NCBI RefSeq assembly: GCF_017086365.1
Contig: NZ_CP070969.1
Location: forward strand, 3,596,001 to 3,660,000
DNA from: Paenibacillus tianjinensis
GTDB lineage: Bacteria > Bacillota > Bacilli > Paenibacillales > Paenibacillaceae
Length of the DNA stretch: 64,000 bases
Reading direction: 5' to 3'
Shown here: piece by piece, positions 54,364-64,000 of the stretch
How positions within the stretch are numbered: position 1 is the stretch's first letter
How the letters are laid out: every line of letters starts with the position of its first letter
Made by a program: the position numbers and the translations under genes
The notes under the pieces: model-generated
What the model was told of the DNA's origin: nothing
What the model saw: only the letters and a program-made list of their open reading frames with translations
Database searches by the model: none

Positions 54364-54633
54364 TTAACGACGCAATCCCAGTTTCTCGATCAGGGCGCTG
54401 TAACGTCTGATGTCTTTGTTCTTCAAATACGCCAGCAGTTTACGACGTTGTCCAACCATCTTGAGCAGTCCGCGACGGGAATGATGATCTTTCTTGTGCG
54501 TACGCAAGTGGTCAGTCAAATTAACGATGTTCTCCGTAAGGATAGCAACTTGCACCTCAGGGGATCCGGTATCGGATTCATGAGTTTTGTGCTCGTCGAT
54601 CAATTGGTGTTTACGTTCTTGAGTCAATGCCAT
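54364..54633 (-). CDS. rpsO: 30S ribosomal protein S15
   Basis: An 89-residue protein with the highly conserved sequence pattern MALTQERK...[20 protein letters not shown]...[15 protein letters not shown]. It binds 16S rRNA at the central domain. The ATG at 54633 follows AAGGAGGTG; an in-frame upstream start lacks a site. It has its own promoter, and in many bacteria S15 also represses its own translation. Confidence 0.98.
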   Translation of the reverse strand: MALTQERKHQLIDEHKTHESDTGSPEVQVAILTENIVNLTDHLRTHKKDHHSRRGLLKMVGQRRKLLAYLKNKDIRRYSALIEKLGLRR

Positions 54634-54736
54634 CCTGTTCACCTCCTTCATTATAATCGCCAGTAGCCTCGTCGCCGTCGGTGAGAACGTGCAACCAAGC
54701 TAAGGTTATGATGCTGTCATTCCAGCAACGTTAATC

Positions 54737-54765
54737 AGTATAGCATCTTCGAAGACAAAAGTAAA
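54737..54765 (-). promoter_or_regulatory. promoter of rpsO
   Basis: TTTACT (54760-54765), a 17-bp spacer and TATACT (54737-54742) on the minus strand, giving an S15 leader of about 95 nt. Confidence 0.6.
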
Positions 54766-54782
54766 CGCATGTCCAAAGAAGA

Positions 54783-55730
54783 TTATGAAGGATATCCCAG
54801 CAGCGCTTTGGCTGTCTCAGCATCCTTGGAGATTTGCGAGATCAGGGCATCAATGGACTCGAATTTCCGTTCAGGACGGATAAAGCCCTCAAGTTCTACT
54901 TTAAGCTCCTGTCCATAGATATCTGCGGCAAAATCAAACAGGTGCACTTCAAAACTCGGTGCCACCATCCCATCATGGAATGTGGGCTTAACCCCAACGT
55001 TCATTACCCCATACAAAACTTCTTCCTTAAAGAAGACCTTCACTGCATAGACTCCCTTGGCCGGGATGACATACCGGTCTTCCAGTTGAAGATTGGCGGT
55101 GGGGAACCCGATGGTGCGCCCGCGCTTCTCACCATGTCCGACGATTCCGCGCAGATGATAACAGCGTCCAAACCAGCTATTCGCAAGGGCCAGATCACCG
55201 CTTTGCAAGCTCTTACGGATTCCGGAGCTGCTTACCTTCTCTCCATCAAGAAGGAACGGAGGAACCGTCTCCACACTCATTGCCCCAAGCCCCAGCTCAC
55301 GGAGCATGTCCGAATCGCCTTCGCCCAGGTAACCGAAGCGGAAATCAAACCCGACTACTGCAGTTATAATCTGCAGGGGCAGCAGCATAATGGAGACAAA
55401 ATCCTGCGGGCTGACCCGGGAAAGCTGCTCATTAAAATCAATTATATACAAAATATCGACACCCATACCAGACAGAAGCTCCTGCTTATCCTTCGGCGGG
55501 GTCAAATATCCATCATAGTCGCCTTTGCCCATGACATCCTTGGGATGAGGATGAAAGGTCATCACTGCAGCCGGTACACCTTGTCTCCGGGCCAGAGCTA
55601 CAGCGGATGTAATGACGCTGGCATGTCCGCGGTGCAGTCCGTCAAACTGGCCCAGTGCAGCTACTTGGGGCTGTGCCCACTCGGCTGCTGTCTCCGGCGG
55701 CATTGGATAGCTTAAGGTTACGGTTCTCAC
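54783..55730 (-). CDS. ribF: bifunctional riboflavin kinase/FAD synthetase
   Basis: A ~315-residue enzyme making FMN then FAD. The N-terminal nucleotidyltransferase domain (VAALGQFDGLHRGHASVI, about 25-42, and SSSGIRKSLQSGDL) precedes the C-terminal riboflavin kinase (VGHGEKRGRTIGFPTANL, about residue 195). GTG at 55730 has AGGTGAG 7 bases upstream; an in-frame GTG at 55742 is less well placed. It follows truB by 27-39 bp. No FMN riboswitch is seen. Confidence 0.95.
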   Translation of the reverse strand: MRTVTLSYPMPPETAAEWAQPQVAALGQFDGLHRGHASVITSAVALARRQGVPAAVMTFHPHPKDVMGKGDYDGYLTPPKDKQELLSGMGVDILYIIDFNEQLSRVSPQDFVSIMLLPLQIITAVVGFDFRFGYLGEGDSDMLRELGLGAMSVETVPPFLLDGEKVSSSGIRKSLQSGDLALANSWFGRCYHLRGIVGHGEKRGRTIGFPTANLQLEDRYVIPAKGVYAVKVFFKEEVLYGVMNVGVKPTFHDGMVAPSFEVHLFDFAADIYGQELKVELEGFIRPERKFESIDALISQISKDAETAKALLGYPS

Positions 55731-55769
55731 GCTGTTTCTCACCTACAATTCACAAATGAAATAAATAAA

Positions 55770-56684
55770 TTAACCTTGTGCGAAGACTTTAACAGGTGCA
55801 ATAGCCCCCGTATCTTCCAGCTTGTAAATACCCAGGAATTCTCCCTGAAGATCGTAAAGCCGGAAGTCACCGCCCTGCTTCACTTCGGGTGCCACATACC
55901 GGATCGAAAGACGTTGACCCTGCATGGCAGCCTTCTTCTTCTCATCGATCACGGAGTGCCGCGGCAAATGGGATATGGCCTCGTCTGCCGCAATCAAATG
56001 CTGCTCAAGTGTGCCTGCTTCCTTATGTTCAGCAATCTGCTCGAGGGTCAGGCAATGGCTGGCAGAAATCCCGGCAGACATCGTACGCGTAAGCTCGACC
56101 ATTACACCGGGAAGTCCAAGCGCACGGCCAATATCCACACATAGTGTACGGATATAAGTGCCCTTCGAACACAATACACGGAAAGTAATATCAGGATGAT
56201 TGCCGTTCCAGACCATATCCGTCATTTCAATTTCATAGATCTCCACTTCACGGCTTTTGCGTTCGACTGTTTTGCCTTCTCGGGCCAGCTCATAAAGACG
56301 CTTACCGTCAACCTTGACCGCCGAATACATTGGTGGAACCTGGGAGATCACTCCTTTGAACGAGTTCAGCACCTCAAGCACTTCGGCTTCGGTAACATGA
56401 ACTTCATCCACCGTCTCCGTAATCGTACCAGTCATATCTTCTGTATCACTGGATAAGCCGAGTCTGAGGGTCGCAACATATTCCTTGGGCAGCTCCTGGA
56501 TATATTCCACCACCCGGGTAGCCCGTCCAAGACAAAGCGGAAGCACTCCGGTCACCTGAGGATCAAGTGTACCCGTATGACCAATCCGTTTCATACCGAG
56601 AATTCTCCGGGCTTTGGCTACAACGTCATGTGAAGTGTATCCTGCAGGCTTATAGACCGCCAAAACACCTGTGAGTTCACTCAT
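55770..56684 (-). CDS. truB: tRNA pseudouridine(55) synthase
   Basis: A 304-residue enzyme making pseudouridine 55 in tRNA. The start GVLAVYKPAGYTSHDVVAKAR and the catalytic Asp motif GHTGTLDPQVTGVLPLCLG (Asp at about residue 40) are clear. A C-terminal PUA-like domain follows from about residue 240. It overlaps nrnA by 4 bp (ATGA). Confidence 0.96.
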   Translation of the reverse strand: MSELTGVLAVYKPAGYTSHDVVAKARRILGMKRIGHTGTLDPQVTGVLPLCLGRATRVVEYIQELPKEYVATLRLGLSSDTEDMTGTITETVDEVHVTEAEVLEVLNSFKGVISQVPPMYSAVKVDGKRLYELAREGKTVERKSREVEIYEIEMTDMVWNGNHPDITFRVLCSKGTYIRTLCVDIGRALGLPGVMVELTRTMSAGISASHCLTLEQIAEHKEAGTLEQHLIAADEAISHLPRHSVIDEKKKAAMQGQRLSIRYVAPEVKQGGDFRLYDLQGEFLGIYKLEDTGAIAPVKVFAQG

Positions 56685-57658
56685 AAATGACGTCTGACCT
56701 CCTCAAGCACCAGCGGAATAGCCTGTTCCAGTGTTGCCTCAAGACGGGCACCAGCAGCACGGGTATGACCCCCGCCACCGAATACTTGCGCAAGTGCTGC
56801 GACATCAACTTTGCCGGCTGAGCGTAAGCTTACTTTCACAGCATGCTCATTGATCACCTTGAAAAGAAGACCAACCTCAACCCCGCGGATATTGCGGGGA
56901 TAATTCACTATACCTTCCAAATCTTCATTGGCTGCGCCACAGTCAAGCATATCCTGCGGCGTTACATGCACCCAGGCAATGTCACCTTCGGGGGACAGCT
57001 GTAGTGTATTCAATGCACGGTTCAGCACTTTCACCTGAGGCAGGGTCATTTCCTCCAGCAGGTTCTCCGCCAGTTCCGGACCGTTAACGCCCATTGCCAG
57101 CAGTTCAGAGACCGCCGCCATCACTTTGGGTGAGGTATTGGAATAGCGGAATCCGCCGGTATCCGTCAGCAGTCCCGTATAAAGCGCCGTGGCAATATCG
57201 AGGCTCCATTCCACCTGAAACGTCTTCAGCAGGTCGAACAAAATTTCCGCAGTCGCAGCAGCATCCGGCTTAATGAGCGTCACGAAACCATAACCGTTAT
57301 TGGTAGGATGATGGTCAATATTCACGATGAGCGCATCACTGGCAAAATATCGCTGGGTTAGCCCCACACGCTGAAAATCAGCACAATCGACGCAAATTAC
57401 ATTGCTGTATTGGCGCTGCAGCTCACGTTCCGCCAAATTGATAATTTCACCGGCATGCCATAAGTATTCCATCCGCTGCGGAATTGGACCTTCATTCAGC
57501 ATAGTATATTTTTTGCCCAGACATGAGAGAAGCCAGCCCACCGCGAGGGTGGAGCTGACTGCATCTCCGTCCGGCTGAACATGCGACACTACAAGATAAT
57601 CGTCGTGTTCCAGCAGAAACTTACGGGTCTGCTGGAGACTTTGTTCATAGCTCTGCAT
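56681..57658 (-). CDS. nrnA: DHH-family oligoribonuclease/pAp phosphatase (NrnA)
   Basis: A 325-residue bifunctional enzyme degrading nano-RNA and 3'-phosphoadenosine 5'-phosphate. DHH motifs: SHVQPDGDAVSSTLA, VDCAD and NIDHHPTNNGYG. The DHHA1 domain ends GGGGHTRAAGARL. Start ATG behind AAAGGAG. In B. subtilis nrnA lies elsewhere; here it is between rbfA and truB, an order common in many Firmicutes. Confidence 0.94.
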   Translation of the reverse strand: MQSYEQSLQQTRKFLLEHDDYLVVSHVQPDGDAVSSTLAVGWLLSCLGKKYTMLNEGPIPQRMEYLWHAGEIINLAERELQRQYSNVICVDCADFQRVGLTQRYFASDALIVNIDHHPTNNGYGFVTLIKPDAAATAEILFDLLKTFQVEWSLDIATALYTGLLTDTGGFRYSNTSPKVMAAVSELLAMGVNGPELAENLLEEMTLPQVKVLNRALNTLQLSPEGDIAWVHVTPQDMLDCGAANEDLEGIVNYPRNIRGVEVGLLFKVINEHAVKVSLRSAGKVDVAALAQVFGGGGHTRAAGARLEATLEQAIPLVLEEVRRHL

Positions 57659-57679
57659 TCGCCGTCTCCTTTATGTTTC

Positions 57680-58030
57680 CTAGCTTTCTTCGTGCTTGAT
57701 CTCGCCCAGCAGCTTCTCAATATGACTTCCGTATGCAACGGATTCATCAATTTTGAAGATCAGCTCAGGCGTATGACGCAGGCGGATCGCCTTGCCAAGC
57801 TCAGAACGGAGAAAGCCGTTGGCTTTCTCAATCGCTTTGAGTGACCCTGACTGCTGCTCCGCATCCCCGAACACGCTCAGGTATACTTTGGCCTGAGATA
57901 GATCGTTCGTTACGTCTACCCCGGTTACGGTAACGAAACCAATGCGCGGGTCTTTCAATCCGCTCTGGATGAGCTGGCTCAGCTCTTTCTTGATCTGCTC
58001 GCCAACCCGTCCGGCTCTGATTTTAGACAT
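57680..58030 (-). CDS. rbfA: ribosome-binding factor A
   Basis: A 116-residue KH-like 30S assembly factor with [15 protein letters not shown] and [27 protein letters not shown]. It follows infB by 18 bp. The small gene ylxP, which separates infB and rbfA in B. subtilis, is missing. Confidence 0.96.
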   Translation of the reverse strand: MSKIRAGRVGEQIKKELSQLIQSGLKDPRIGFVTVTGVDVTNDLSQAKVYLSVFGDAEQQSGSLKAIEKANGFLRSELGKAIRLRHTPELIFKIDESVAYGSHIEKLLGEIKHEES

Positions 58031-58048
58031 CTGTATTCACCTCTTCGC

Positions 58049-60724
58049 TTAGCGCTCTACCTTTTCCATGATGAACGCTTCGATAATGTCCCCCTCTTGG
58101 AGGTCATTATAGCGTTCCAAAGTTATGCCGCATTCATAACCCTGCGCCACTTCTTTTGCATCATCCTTGAAGCGCTTCAAGGTATCGATCTTGCCTTCGA
58201 AGACAACGATTCCGCTGCGGATCAGGCGCAGCTCGGCATTGCGGGTAATTTTGCCGTCTGTAACCATACAACCTGCAACACTGCCCACTTTGCTGATTTT
58301 GAAGACGTTGCGCACTTCGGCATGACCGATGATATTTTCTTTGAAGACCGGATCGAGCATGCCCTTCATGGCACTTTCGATTTCTTCAATTACGTTGTAA
58401 ATGATGTTGTGCAGACGCACATCAACCTTCTCCTGCTCTGCAGCAGCTTTGGTCTGAGCGTCCGGACGAACGTTAAAGCCGATTACGATCGCATTTGATG
58501 CTGCCGCGAGTGTAATATCGGATTCCGTAATCGCACCTGCACCGCTGTGAATAATCTTCACGCGAACGCCTTCAACCTCGATCTTCGCCAGGGAGCTCTT
58601 GAGCGCCTCTACCGAACCTTGTACGTCACCTTTGATGATTACGTTCAGGTCTTTGATCTCGCCATCCTTGATGTGCTTGAACAGGTCATCCAGTGTAACA
58701 CGGGTATTGGTGTTCAGCTCGGACTGGCGCTGGGTTGTGGAGCGTCTGTCGGCGATTGCACGGGCTTTGCGCTCGTCTTCGAAGGCCATGAACGGATCGC
58801 CCGCCTGCGGCACTTCAGTCAGACCGGTAATTTCCACCGGAGTGGAAGGGCCCGCTTCCTTGATTTTGCGTCCCTTGTCATTCACCATGGCGCGGACACG
58901 GCCGAAGCAGTTACCCGCTACAAAAGCGTCTCCGACCTTCAGTGTACCGTTCTGAACGAGAATACGGGCAACCGGTCCGCGGTTCTTATCAAGCTCGGCT
59001 TCTATTACTGTACCGCGTGCCCGTTTGTCCGGGTTCGCTTTGTACTCGTTAACTTCCGCTACGAGCAAGATCATTTCCAGCAGCTCTTCCAGGTTAATGC
59101 GCTGTTTGGCGGACAGGTTGACGAAGATGGTGTCTCCGCCCCACTCTTCCGGTACCAGCTCATAATTGGTAAGCTCCTGCTTAACACGGTCCGGATCAGC
59201 ACCCGGCTTGTCGATCTTGTTAACTGCAACAATGATCGGAAGTCCAGCAGCCTTGGCGTGGTTAATCGCTTCTACCGTCTGCGGCATAACACCGTCATCA
59301 GCAGCTACAACGATAATGGTCATATCCGTGACCTGTGCACCGCGGGCACGCATGGCGGTAAACGCTTCGTGACCCGGAGTATCCAGGAACGTAATTTTCT
59401 TGTGGTTGATTTCGACCTGGTACGCACCGATGTGCTGCGTAATCCCGCCGGCTTCGCCGCCGGTTACGTTCGTTGAACGGATCGCATCCAGCAATGTTGT
59501 TTTACCATGGTCAACATGACCCATGATCGTAACAACCGGAGGACGGGTCTGCAGATCCTCTTCGGAATCGTTCTCTTCCACGGTTTCGAAGCTGTCTTCG
59601 TCCACAGGGATCTTCACTTCTACTTCTACGCCGAATTCACCCGACAGAAGCAGGATGGTGTCGATATCAAGCTCCTGGTTAATGGTCGCCATAACGCCCA
59701 TCAGAATCAGCTTCTTGATCACTTCAGAAGCATCCTTATGCAGCAGCTTGGCTGTTTCACCGACCGTCATATTACCGCGGACAATAATCTTCTTCGGTGT
59801 ATTGTCAATCTTCTCACGGTGTACGACCGGCTGGTTTCTGCCGCCGCGGCTATTCTTGCCGCCGCGGTTGTTGCGGAAATTGCCGCCGCCTTTACCGTCT
59901 TCAAAGCGCTTCTGGCTGCCGTTGTTGTTCGGTCTGCCGCCGGAAGTGTTCTTCTTTGGACCTCTGTCTCCGCCGCGGGAGAAATCACCGCCGCCTTGTC
60001 CTTGCGGACGGCTGTCTGTGCGCGGAGCGCTGCTCTGCGGACGGTCACCAGTACGTGGTGCACTGCCTTGACCTTGCGAACGGTTGCCGCCGGTGGAGCT
60101 GCCTTGCGGACGGCTGCCGCCGGTGGAGCTACCCTGCGGGCGGTTGCCGCCGGTGGAACTGCCCTGTGGACGGTTGCTGCCGGTGGAGCTGCCCTGCGGA
60201 CGATTGCCGCTGGTGGAGCTACCTTGCGGGCGGTTGCCGCCGGTGGAGCTGCCCTGCGGGCGGTTGCCGCTGGTGGAGCTTCCTTGCGGACGGTTGCCGC
60301 TGGTGGAGCTGCCTTGCGGGCGGGAATTCTGTGTTGATCCTGATGTACTTCTGCGGGAATCTTGTCCGCTTTGGGGCCTTGGGGACGTCGTCGATTGGTT
60401 GTTGTTTTGGTTACTGTTCATACCTACCTGCTTTTCCGGTTGATTTTTGTTGGCATTCTGAGCACTCTGCGGTTCGGCTGTTACCGTTCCGGTAGTTGCC
60501 GGACGGCTGCTGGTGCCGGTGTCACGCTTGGCTGCAGCGTTTGATTTAATATCCTTAAAGAATTGCTCCACTTTTGTTACCGAGCTATTCTCCATCACAC
60601 TCATATGATTATTCACAGGAACATTCAAACGCTTCAGAATTGTAATAATTTCTTTACTGCTCATGTTCAGAGATTTCGCGTATTCATACACGCGCAGTTT
60701 ATCCTTATTGTCTTCTTTAGTCAA
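58049..60724 (-). CDS. infB: translation initiation factor IF-2
   Basis: A ~891-residue GTPase that brings initiator tRNA to the 30S subunit. The N-terminal IF2_N module (residues ~5-55) is followed by a low-complexity linker with eight copies of a 10-residue repeat (RPQGSST plus GN or SN; residues ~135-214), a second IF2_N ([21 protein letters not shown]) and the G domain (GHVDHGKT near residue 400, [12 protein letters not shown]). Domains II-IV complete it. TTG at 60724 sits behind GGAGGTGGAG and overlaps the ylxQ stop. Confidence 0.96.
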   Translation of the reverse strand: MTKEDNKDKLRVYEYAKSLNMSSKEIITILKRLNVPVNNHMSVMENSSVTKVEQFFKDIKSNAAAKRDTGTSSRPATTGTVTAEPQSAQNANKNQPEKQVGMNSNQNNNQSTTSPRPQSGQDSRRSTSGSTQNSRPQGSSTSGNRPQGSSTSGNRPQGSSTGGNRPQGSSTSGNRPQGSSTGSNRPQGSSTGGNRPQGSSTGGSRPQGSSTGGNRSQGQGSAPRTGDRPQSSAPRTDSRPQGQGGGDFSRGGDRGPKKNTSGGRPNNNGSQKRFEDGKGGGNFRNNRGGKNSRGGRNQPVVHREKIDNTPKKIIVRGNMTVGETAKLLHKDASEVIKKLILMGVMATINQELDIDTILLLSGEFGVEVEVKIPVDEDSFETVEENDSEEDLQTRPPVVTIMGHVDHGKTTLLDAIRSTNVTGGEAGGITQHIGAYQVEINHKKITFLDTPGHEAFTAMRARGAQVTDMTIIVVAADDGVMPQTVEAINHAKAAGLPIIVAVNKIDKPGADPDRVKQELTNYELVPEEWGGDTIFVNLSAKQRINLEELLEMILLVAEVNEYKANPDKRARGTVIEAELDKNRGPVARILVQNGTLKVGDAFVAGNCFGRVRAMVNDKGRKIKEAGPSTPVEITGLTEVPQAGDPFMAFEDERKARAIADRRSTTQRQSELNTNTRVTLDDLFKHIKDGEIKDLNVIIKGDVQGSVEALKSSLAKIEVEGVRVKIIHSGAGAITESDITLAAASNAIVIGFNVRPDAQTKAAAEQEKVDVRLHNIIYNVIEEIESAMKGMLDPVFKENIIGHAEVRNVFKISKVGSVAGCMVTDGKITRNAELRLIRSGIVVFEGKIDTLKRFKDDAKEVAQGYECGITLERYNDLQEGDIIEAFIMEKVER
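60081..60320 (-). repeat. eight tandem 30-bp repeats inside infB
   Basis: The 30-bp unit (plus strand CGGTTGCCGCCGGTGGAGCT...) repeats eight times in perfect register, with changes mainly at third positions and one codon alternating between GGN and AGN (Gly/Ser). It encodes a disordered Gly/Ser/Gln-rich linker. The region is GC-rich and likely to vary in copy number. Confidence 0.9.
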
Positions 60725-61040
60725 TAACTCCACCTCCGACAGTATCTCCAAGCGTTCTGGAGATCATTTCCGCGAATCCTTTATCCGTAACGGCCAGCAC
60801 TACGCGCTGGTCTTTACCAATACTTGCACCGAGTTCATCCCGGTGAAATGCGATTACTAGTGGAATATCGTAGGTCCCGCATTTATCACGGAACTTTTTT
60901 TGGGTATTATCTGAAGCGTCACCTGCTAGGACGACCAGCTTCGCCTCCGATGACCGTACTGCCTTAAGTACAGCCTCGTCGCCGGTGACAATCTTGCCTG
61001 CTCTCATGGCAAGCCCTAAATAAGAAAGTGTCTTACTCAT
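60717..61040 (-). CDS. ylxQ: YlxQ, L7Ae-family ribosomal-like protein
   Basis: A ~107-residue RNA-binding protein of the L7Ae/L30e family ([43 protein letters not shown]). It recognises kink-turn RNA in related members. ATG at 61040 overlaps ylxR by 8 bp; GTG at 61049 is an alternative. Part of the nusA-ylxR-ylxQ-infB unit. Confidence 0.92.
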   Translation of the reverse strand: MSKTLSYLGLAMRAGKIVTGDEAVLKAVRSSEAKLVVLAGDASDNTQKKFRDKCGTYDIPLVIAFHRDELGASIGKDQRVVLAVTDKGFAEMISRTLGDTVGGGVID

Positions 61041-61341
61041 TGTCCTCACTATCCTTTGCTGCTAAAAACTCTTCTTCCACGGATGCAAAATCCCTGGCTA
61101 GCTGAGCATAGATTTCAGGACTCACTTGACATTTTAACGCACGGTCAAGTGCTTTGTTCTTTTGTGCCAGTTTAAAGCATTCCAGTTTACCGCAGATGTA
61201 AGCCCCCCGGCCTGACTTCTTGCCTGTCAGATCGATCAGCACTTCGCCCTCAGGTGTGCGAACCACGCGAATCAGCTCTTTTTTGGGCATCATCTCCTGG
61301 CTGGCAACACATTTGCGCAGCGGTACCTTTTTTTGCTTCAT
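61033..61341 (-). CDS. ylxR: YlxR (DUF448) RNA-binding protein
   Basis: A 102-residue basic protein with the DUF448 pattern RKCVASQEMMPKKELIRVV and GRGAYICGKLECFKLA. YlxR is an RNA- and RNase P-associated protein in other Gram-positives. It lies 31 bp after nusA. Confidence 0.93.
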   Translation of the reverse strand: MKQKKVPLRKCVASQEMMPKKELIRVVRTPEGEVLIDLTGKKSGRGAYICGKLECFKLAQKNKALDRALKCQVSPEIYAQLARDFASVEEEFLAAKDSEDNE

Positions 61342-61372
61342 TCTAATCGCCTCCCGTCAGTCAGCAGCTTAA

Positions 61373-62470
61373 TTAATCAATGGAGACGGAATCCTGATGC
61401 ATTTCATCGCTAATTGTTTTCGGTCTGCCGTATTCCTGCTCCGCTTGAGTTTCGCTCTTGATATCAATTTTCCAGCCGGTCAGTTTGGCCGCAAGGCGGG
61501 CATTTTGCCCTTTGATGCCGATAGCCAGCGACAATTGATAGTCAGGAACGATGACACGGGCCATTTTCTCAGCTTCAAAGACTTGAACCTCAAGCACTTT
61601 GGACGGGCTGAGTGCATTAGCCACATATTCCTGCACCGCATCTGAATAACGCACAATATCAATCTTCTCGCCGCGAAGCTCTGTAACGATGGTCTGCACG
61701 CGTGTCCCTCTTGGGCCAACGCAGGAGCCGACCGGATCCACCTCTTCATTACGCGAGAATACAGCGATCTTAGAACGGAAGCCTGCTTCACGGGCCACAG
61801 AACGAATCTCAACAACGCCGTCAAAAATCTCAGGAACCTCCAGCTCGAACAGACGCTTCAGCAGACCCGGATGACTGCGGGACAGCATAATTTGCGGTCC
61901 TTTGGTCGTATTCTCCACTTTGGTGATATAGGCCTTGATCCGCTCGCTCTGCTTGAACTTCTCACCCGGCATCAGCTCGCTCAGCGGCAGAACCGCTTCG
62001 ATTTTGCCAAGATCGACATAAATATTCCGCATATCCTGACGCTGTACAAGGCCGGTAACAATATCATCTTCCTTGTCAATAAAAGCGTTATAGATAAGTC
62101 CGCGCTCCGCTTCACGAATACGCTGAGTTACAACCTGCTTGGCGGTTTGCGCCGCAATCCGGCCGAAATCGCGCGGTGTTACTTCAAGCTCTGCAACATC
62201 CTCCAGCTGGAAATGAGGGTTGATCTCTCTGGCTGCCGGCAGGGAAATTTCGGTCCGGGTATCCAGAACCTCCTCGACAACCAGCTTACGGGCGAATACT
62301 TTGATTACGCCTGTGTTGCGGTTCATGTCCACACGCACGTTCTGCGCCGCATTGAAGTTGCGTTTATAGCTGGAAATCAGCGCAGCTTCGATGGCTTCAA
62401 ACAGCACATCCTTGCTGATGCCTTTCTCCCTTTCCAGTTCATTCATAGCTTCGATAAAATCCATACTCAT
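61373..62470 (-). CDS. nusA: transcription termination/antitermination factor NusA
   Basis: A 365-residue RNA polymerase-associated factor. An N-terminal domain (residues ~1-125: MDFIEAMNELEREKGISKDVLFEAIEAAL) is followed by S1 (~135-200; GLVQRQDMRNIYVDLGKIEAVLP) and two KH domains (~200-345; SCVGPRGTRVQTIVTELRGEKID and AIGIKGQNARLAAKLTGW). Start ATG behind AAAGGGGGA. The acidic repeats of E. coli NusA are absent, as is normal in Firmicutes. Confidence 0.97.
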   Translation of the reverse strand: MSMDFIEAMNELEREKGISKDVLFEAIEAALISSYKRNFNAAQNVRVDMNRNTGVIKVFARKLVVEEVLDTRTEISLPAAREINPHFQLEDVAELEVTPRDFGRIAAQTAKQVVTQRIREAERGLIYNAFIDKEDDIVTGLVQRQDMRNIYVDLGKIEAVLPLSELMPGEKFKQSERIKAYITKVENTTKGPQIMLSRSHPGLLKRLFELEVPEIFDGVVEIRSVAREAGFRSKIAVFSRNEEVDPVGSCVGPRGTRVQTIVTELRGEKIDIVRYSDAVQEYVANALSPSKVLEVQVFEAEKMARVIVPDYQLSLAIGIKGQNARLAAKLTGWKIDIKSETQAEQEYGRPKTISDEMHQDSVSID

Positions 62471-62496
62471 GAAATTCCGGTCCCCCTTTCAAGACG

Positions 62497-62964
62497 TTAA
62501 AAAATAATGGCCAATCTCGCGCTGGCGACTTTGGCATACGGCACTACATGTTCTTTTTTGCCCGCGGAGATGAGCAGTTCCTCGTTCTCGAACGAGAGCA
62601 AACGGCCTTCGAATTCTTTGAGGCCTTGAATCGGCTCATAAACCGTTACATATACGTCCTTGCCTACCGCTTTGGCGACATCTGCAGCTTTCTTGAGCGG
62701 GCGTTCTGCGCCAGGAGAAGAAACCTCCAGGAAATAGGCTTCAGAGATAGGATCATTCTCATCCAGTTTTGAACTGAAATATTCGCTAATGGCACCACAG
62801 TCATCAATATCAATGCCGCCTTCTTTGTCTACGAATATGCGCAAAAACCAGTTGGAGCCTTCCTTCACGTATTCAACGTCCACCAGTTCGAAACCATTGT
62901 CCTCGAGATAGGACCCGAGCATCTGCTCTACCGTTTGTTTAATTTTGGATTTGGGTGTGCTCAA
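62497..62964 (-). CDS. rimP: ribosome maturation factor RimP
   Basis: A 155-residue 30S-assembly factor with an N-terminal alpha/beta domain (IKQTVEQMLGSYLEDNGFELVDVEYVKEG...LRIFVDKEGGIDIDDC) and a C-terminal SH3-like domain. The start is TTG at 62964 behind GGAGG, giving the B. subtilis length; a longer in-frame ATG form has no RBS. First gene of the nusA-infB operon. Confidence 0.95.
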   Translation of the reverse strand: MSTPKSKIKQTVEQMLGSYLEDNGFELVDVEYVKEGSNWFLRIFVDKEGGIDIDDCGAISEYFSSKLDENDPISEAYFLEVSSPGAERPLKKAADVAKAVGKDVYVTVYEPIQGLKEFEGRLLSFENEELLISAGKKEHVVPYAKVASARLAIIF

Positions 62965-63010
62965 AAGAAAATTACCTCCACGAACTTGTCTTTTGCTATA
63001 TACCAAAGAT

Positions 63011-63034
63011 AAAGAGTGGGTTTCCCCACTCTTT
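63011..63034 (-). terminator. leader hairpin before rimP
   Basis: On the minus strand AAAGAGTGGG pairs perfectly with CCCACTCTTT, followed by ATCTTTGG. The U-tract is poor. It lies between the promoter and rimP, so it may be an attenuator or NusA-sensitive pause site rather than the polC terminator. Confidence 0.5.
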
Positions 63035-63067
63035 ACACAACGGACTTATCTCATTATTACCAAAAAA

Positions 63068-63096
63068 ATTATACCATAGTGCATCTGCACTGACAA
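63068..63096 (-). promoter_or_regulatory. sigma-A promoter of the rimP-nusA-infB operon
   Basis: TTGTCA (63091-63096), a 17-bp spacer and perfect TATAAT (63068-63073) on the minus strand. Confidence 0.8.
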
Positions 63097-63128
63097 GTGC
63101 TGGCCCTTGACTCCCTATTTGGAGCCTG

Positions 63129-64000
63129 TTAAAACAGGGACAGCTGGTTGCTCTCCGGAAGTCCCCGGAAGCAGCCCATGCCGGTCAGCAGCTCAATCAC
63201 AGTCTTACTCGCTTTGGATTTCTGCTGGAAATCCTCAATCGACAGGAACTCTCCCGCATCCTTGGCGGCAGCAATATTGATGGCCGCATTCTCACCGATT
63301 CCCGCAAGCGCGGAGAACGGCGGAATCAGGCTGGTGCCGTCAACCGTAAAGCGGTTCGCATCGGAACGGTACAGATCGATGTTCTTGAAGGTGAACCCGC
63401 GCGCCGTCATCTCCAGTGCCATCTCGAGCACAGGCAGCATTGCTTTTTCCTTAGGCAGCGCCTGGAAGCCCTTGGCTTCGATCTCGCCGATCTGGCGGTT
63501 GATTGCTTCATAGCCCTGGCAGCAGAGCTCGATGTCAAAGTCAGCAGCACGTACCGAGAAGTAGGTCGCATAATATTCAATCGGATGATACAGCTTGAAG
63601 TAGGCGGTCCGCACTGCAGAGATTACATACGCAGCAGCATGCGCCTTAGGGAACATGTACTGGATCTTCAGACAGGAATCAATGTACCATTGCGGTACCT
63701 TGCATTTCTTCATCTCTTCGATCCATTCGGGCGGCAGCCCTTTTCCTTTACGCACGCTTTCCGTAATTTTAAAGGCCAGACTGGCATCCATACCTGCCTT
63801 ATAAATCAGATAGAGCATGATATCGTCACGACAGCCGATTACGGTCTTAATATTGCAGGTGTTGTTTTTGATCAGTTCCTGTGCATTGCCCAGCCATACG
63901 CCGGTACCGTGTGACAGTCCTGATATCTGCAATAAGTCGGCAAAGCTGGACGGCTTCGATTCGATCAGCATCTGCCGGACGAATTTGGTCCCCATTTCCG
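63129..64000 (-). CDS. polC: DNA polymerase III subunit alpha, PolC type (C-terminal part)
   Basis: The last ~290 residues of the Gram-positive replicative polymerase; the gene runs off the right edge. Visible are [42 protein letters not shown] and [26 protein letters not shown], typical of the PolC fingers/thumb and C-terminal helix-hairpin-helix region. The final residues QLSLF form the beta-clamp binding motif. It precedes rimP-nusA as in B. subtilis. Confidence 0.97.
   Translation of the reverse strand, partial: EMGTKFVRQMLIESKPSSFADLLQISGLSHGTGVWLGNAQELIKNNTCNIKTVIGCRDDIMLYLIYKAGMDASLAFKITESVRKGKGLPPEWIEEMKKCKVPQWYIDSCLKIQYMFPKAHAAAYVISAVRTAYFKLYHPIEYYATYFSVRAADFDIELCCQGYEAINRQIGEIEAKGFQALPKEKAMLPVLEMALEMTARGFTFKNIDLYRSDANRFTVDGTSLIPPFSALAGIGENAAINIAAAKDAGEFLSIEDFQQKSKASKTVIELLTGMGCFRGLPESNQLSLF

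Noticed and set aside
60081..60320. Repeat array resembling a CRISPR at first sight
   Set aside because: The 30-bp units are contiguous with no spacers and are in frame inside infB.
59507..60337. Plus-strand frame rich in Ala-Ala-Gly-Gly
   Set aside because: Reverse-strand reading of the infB repeats; no start signal.

Overview
The window is chromosomal DNA from an endospore-forming, low-to-mid GC Firmicute, most likely a Paenibacillus. The evidence is sporulation and germination genes (spoVS, spoIIIE, dpaA/dpaB, sleB, tepA, ylxY), Gram-positive core genes (polC, rny, rnjB, recX), strong AGGAGG ribosome binding sites with frequent TTG/GTG starts, and a gene order that follows the Bacillus subtilis polC-nusA-infB-pnp-dpa-dap-spoIIIE-ymf-recA-rny-spoVS segment. 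No tRNA, rRNA, CRISPR array or prophage was seen.

Positions 1-20 kb are accessory and mixed in strand. They hold the end of an IS3-family element; a DrrAB-like ABC exporter with a divergent MarR regulator; a GH42 beta-galactosidase with a divergent AraC regulator; a TetR gene with two SMR efflux subunits; a heterodimeric ABC exporter divergent from a LysR regulator; htpG under a perfect CIRCE operator; a DUF1796 protein and a family 2 glycosyltransferase; a LysR regulator divergent from a stand-alone dapA-like gene; and a DEAD-box helicase. From here on every gene lies on the minus strand.

Positions 20-64 kb form the conserved block. Read in the direction of transcription (right to left) it runs: polC end, rimP-nusA-ylxR-ylxQ-infB-rbfA-nrnA-truB-ribF, rpsO, pnp, ylxY-mlpA-dut, dpaA-dpaB-dpaA(copy 2)-dapG-dapA, rnjB, tepA-ylzJ-spoIIIE, sleB, ymfF-ymfH-ymfI-ymfJ-ymfK, a RodZ-like gene, a 53-residue membrane protein, a YajQ-family gene, pgsA-cinA-recA-recX, rny-ymdB-spoVS, a dipeptidase and pduL.

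The most useful observations are: (i) the dipicolinate operon has two intact dpaA copies flanking dpaB, with no asd gene where B. subtilis has one; (ii) ymdB appears to start with ATT; (iii) sporulation sigma-factor promoters can be read by eye: near-perfect sigma-G promoters before sleB and ymfJ, a likely one before tepA, and candidate sigma-H, sigma-E and sigma-K promoters before spoVS, ylxY and dpaA; (iv) three 21-bp palindromes at helical spacing lie between the MarR gene and its exporter; (v) htpG carries CIRCE, unlike B. subtilis htpG. I found no clearly new multi-gene system. The novelty here is in regulation, duplication and small genes.
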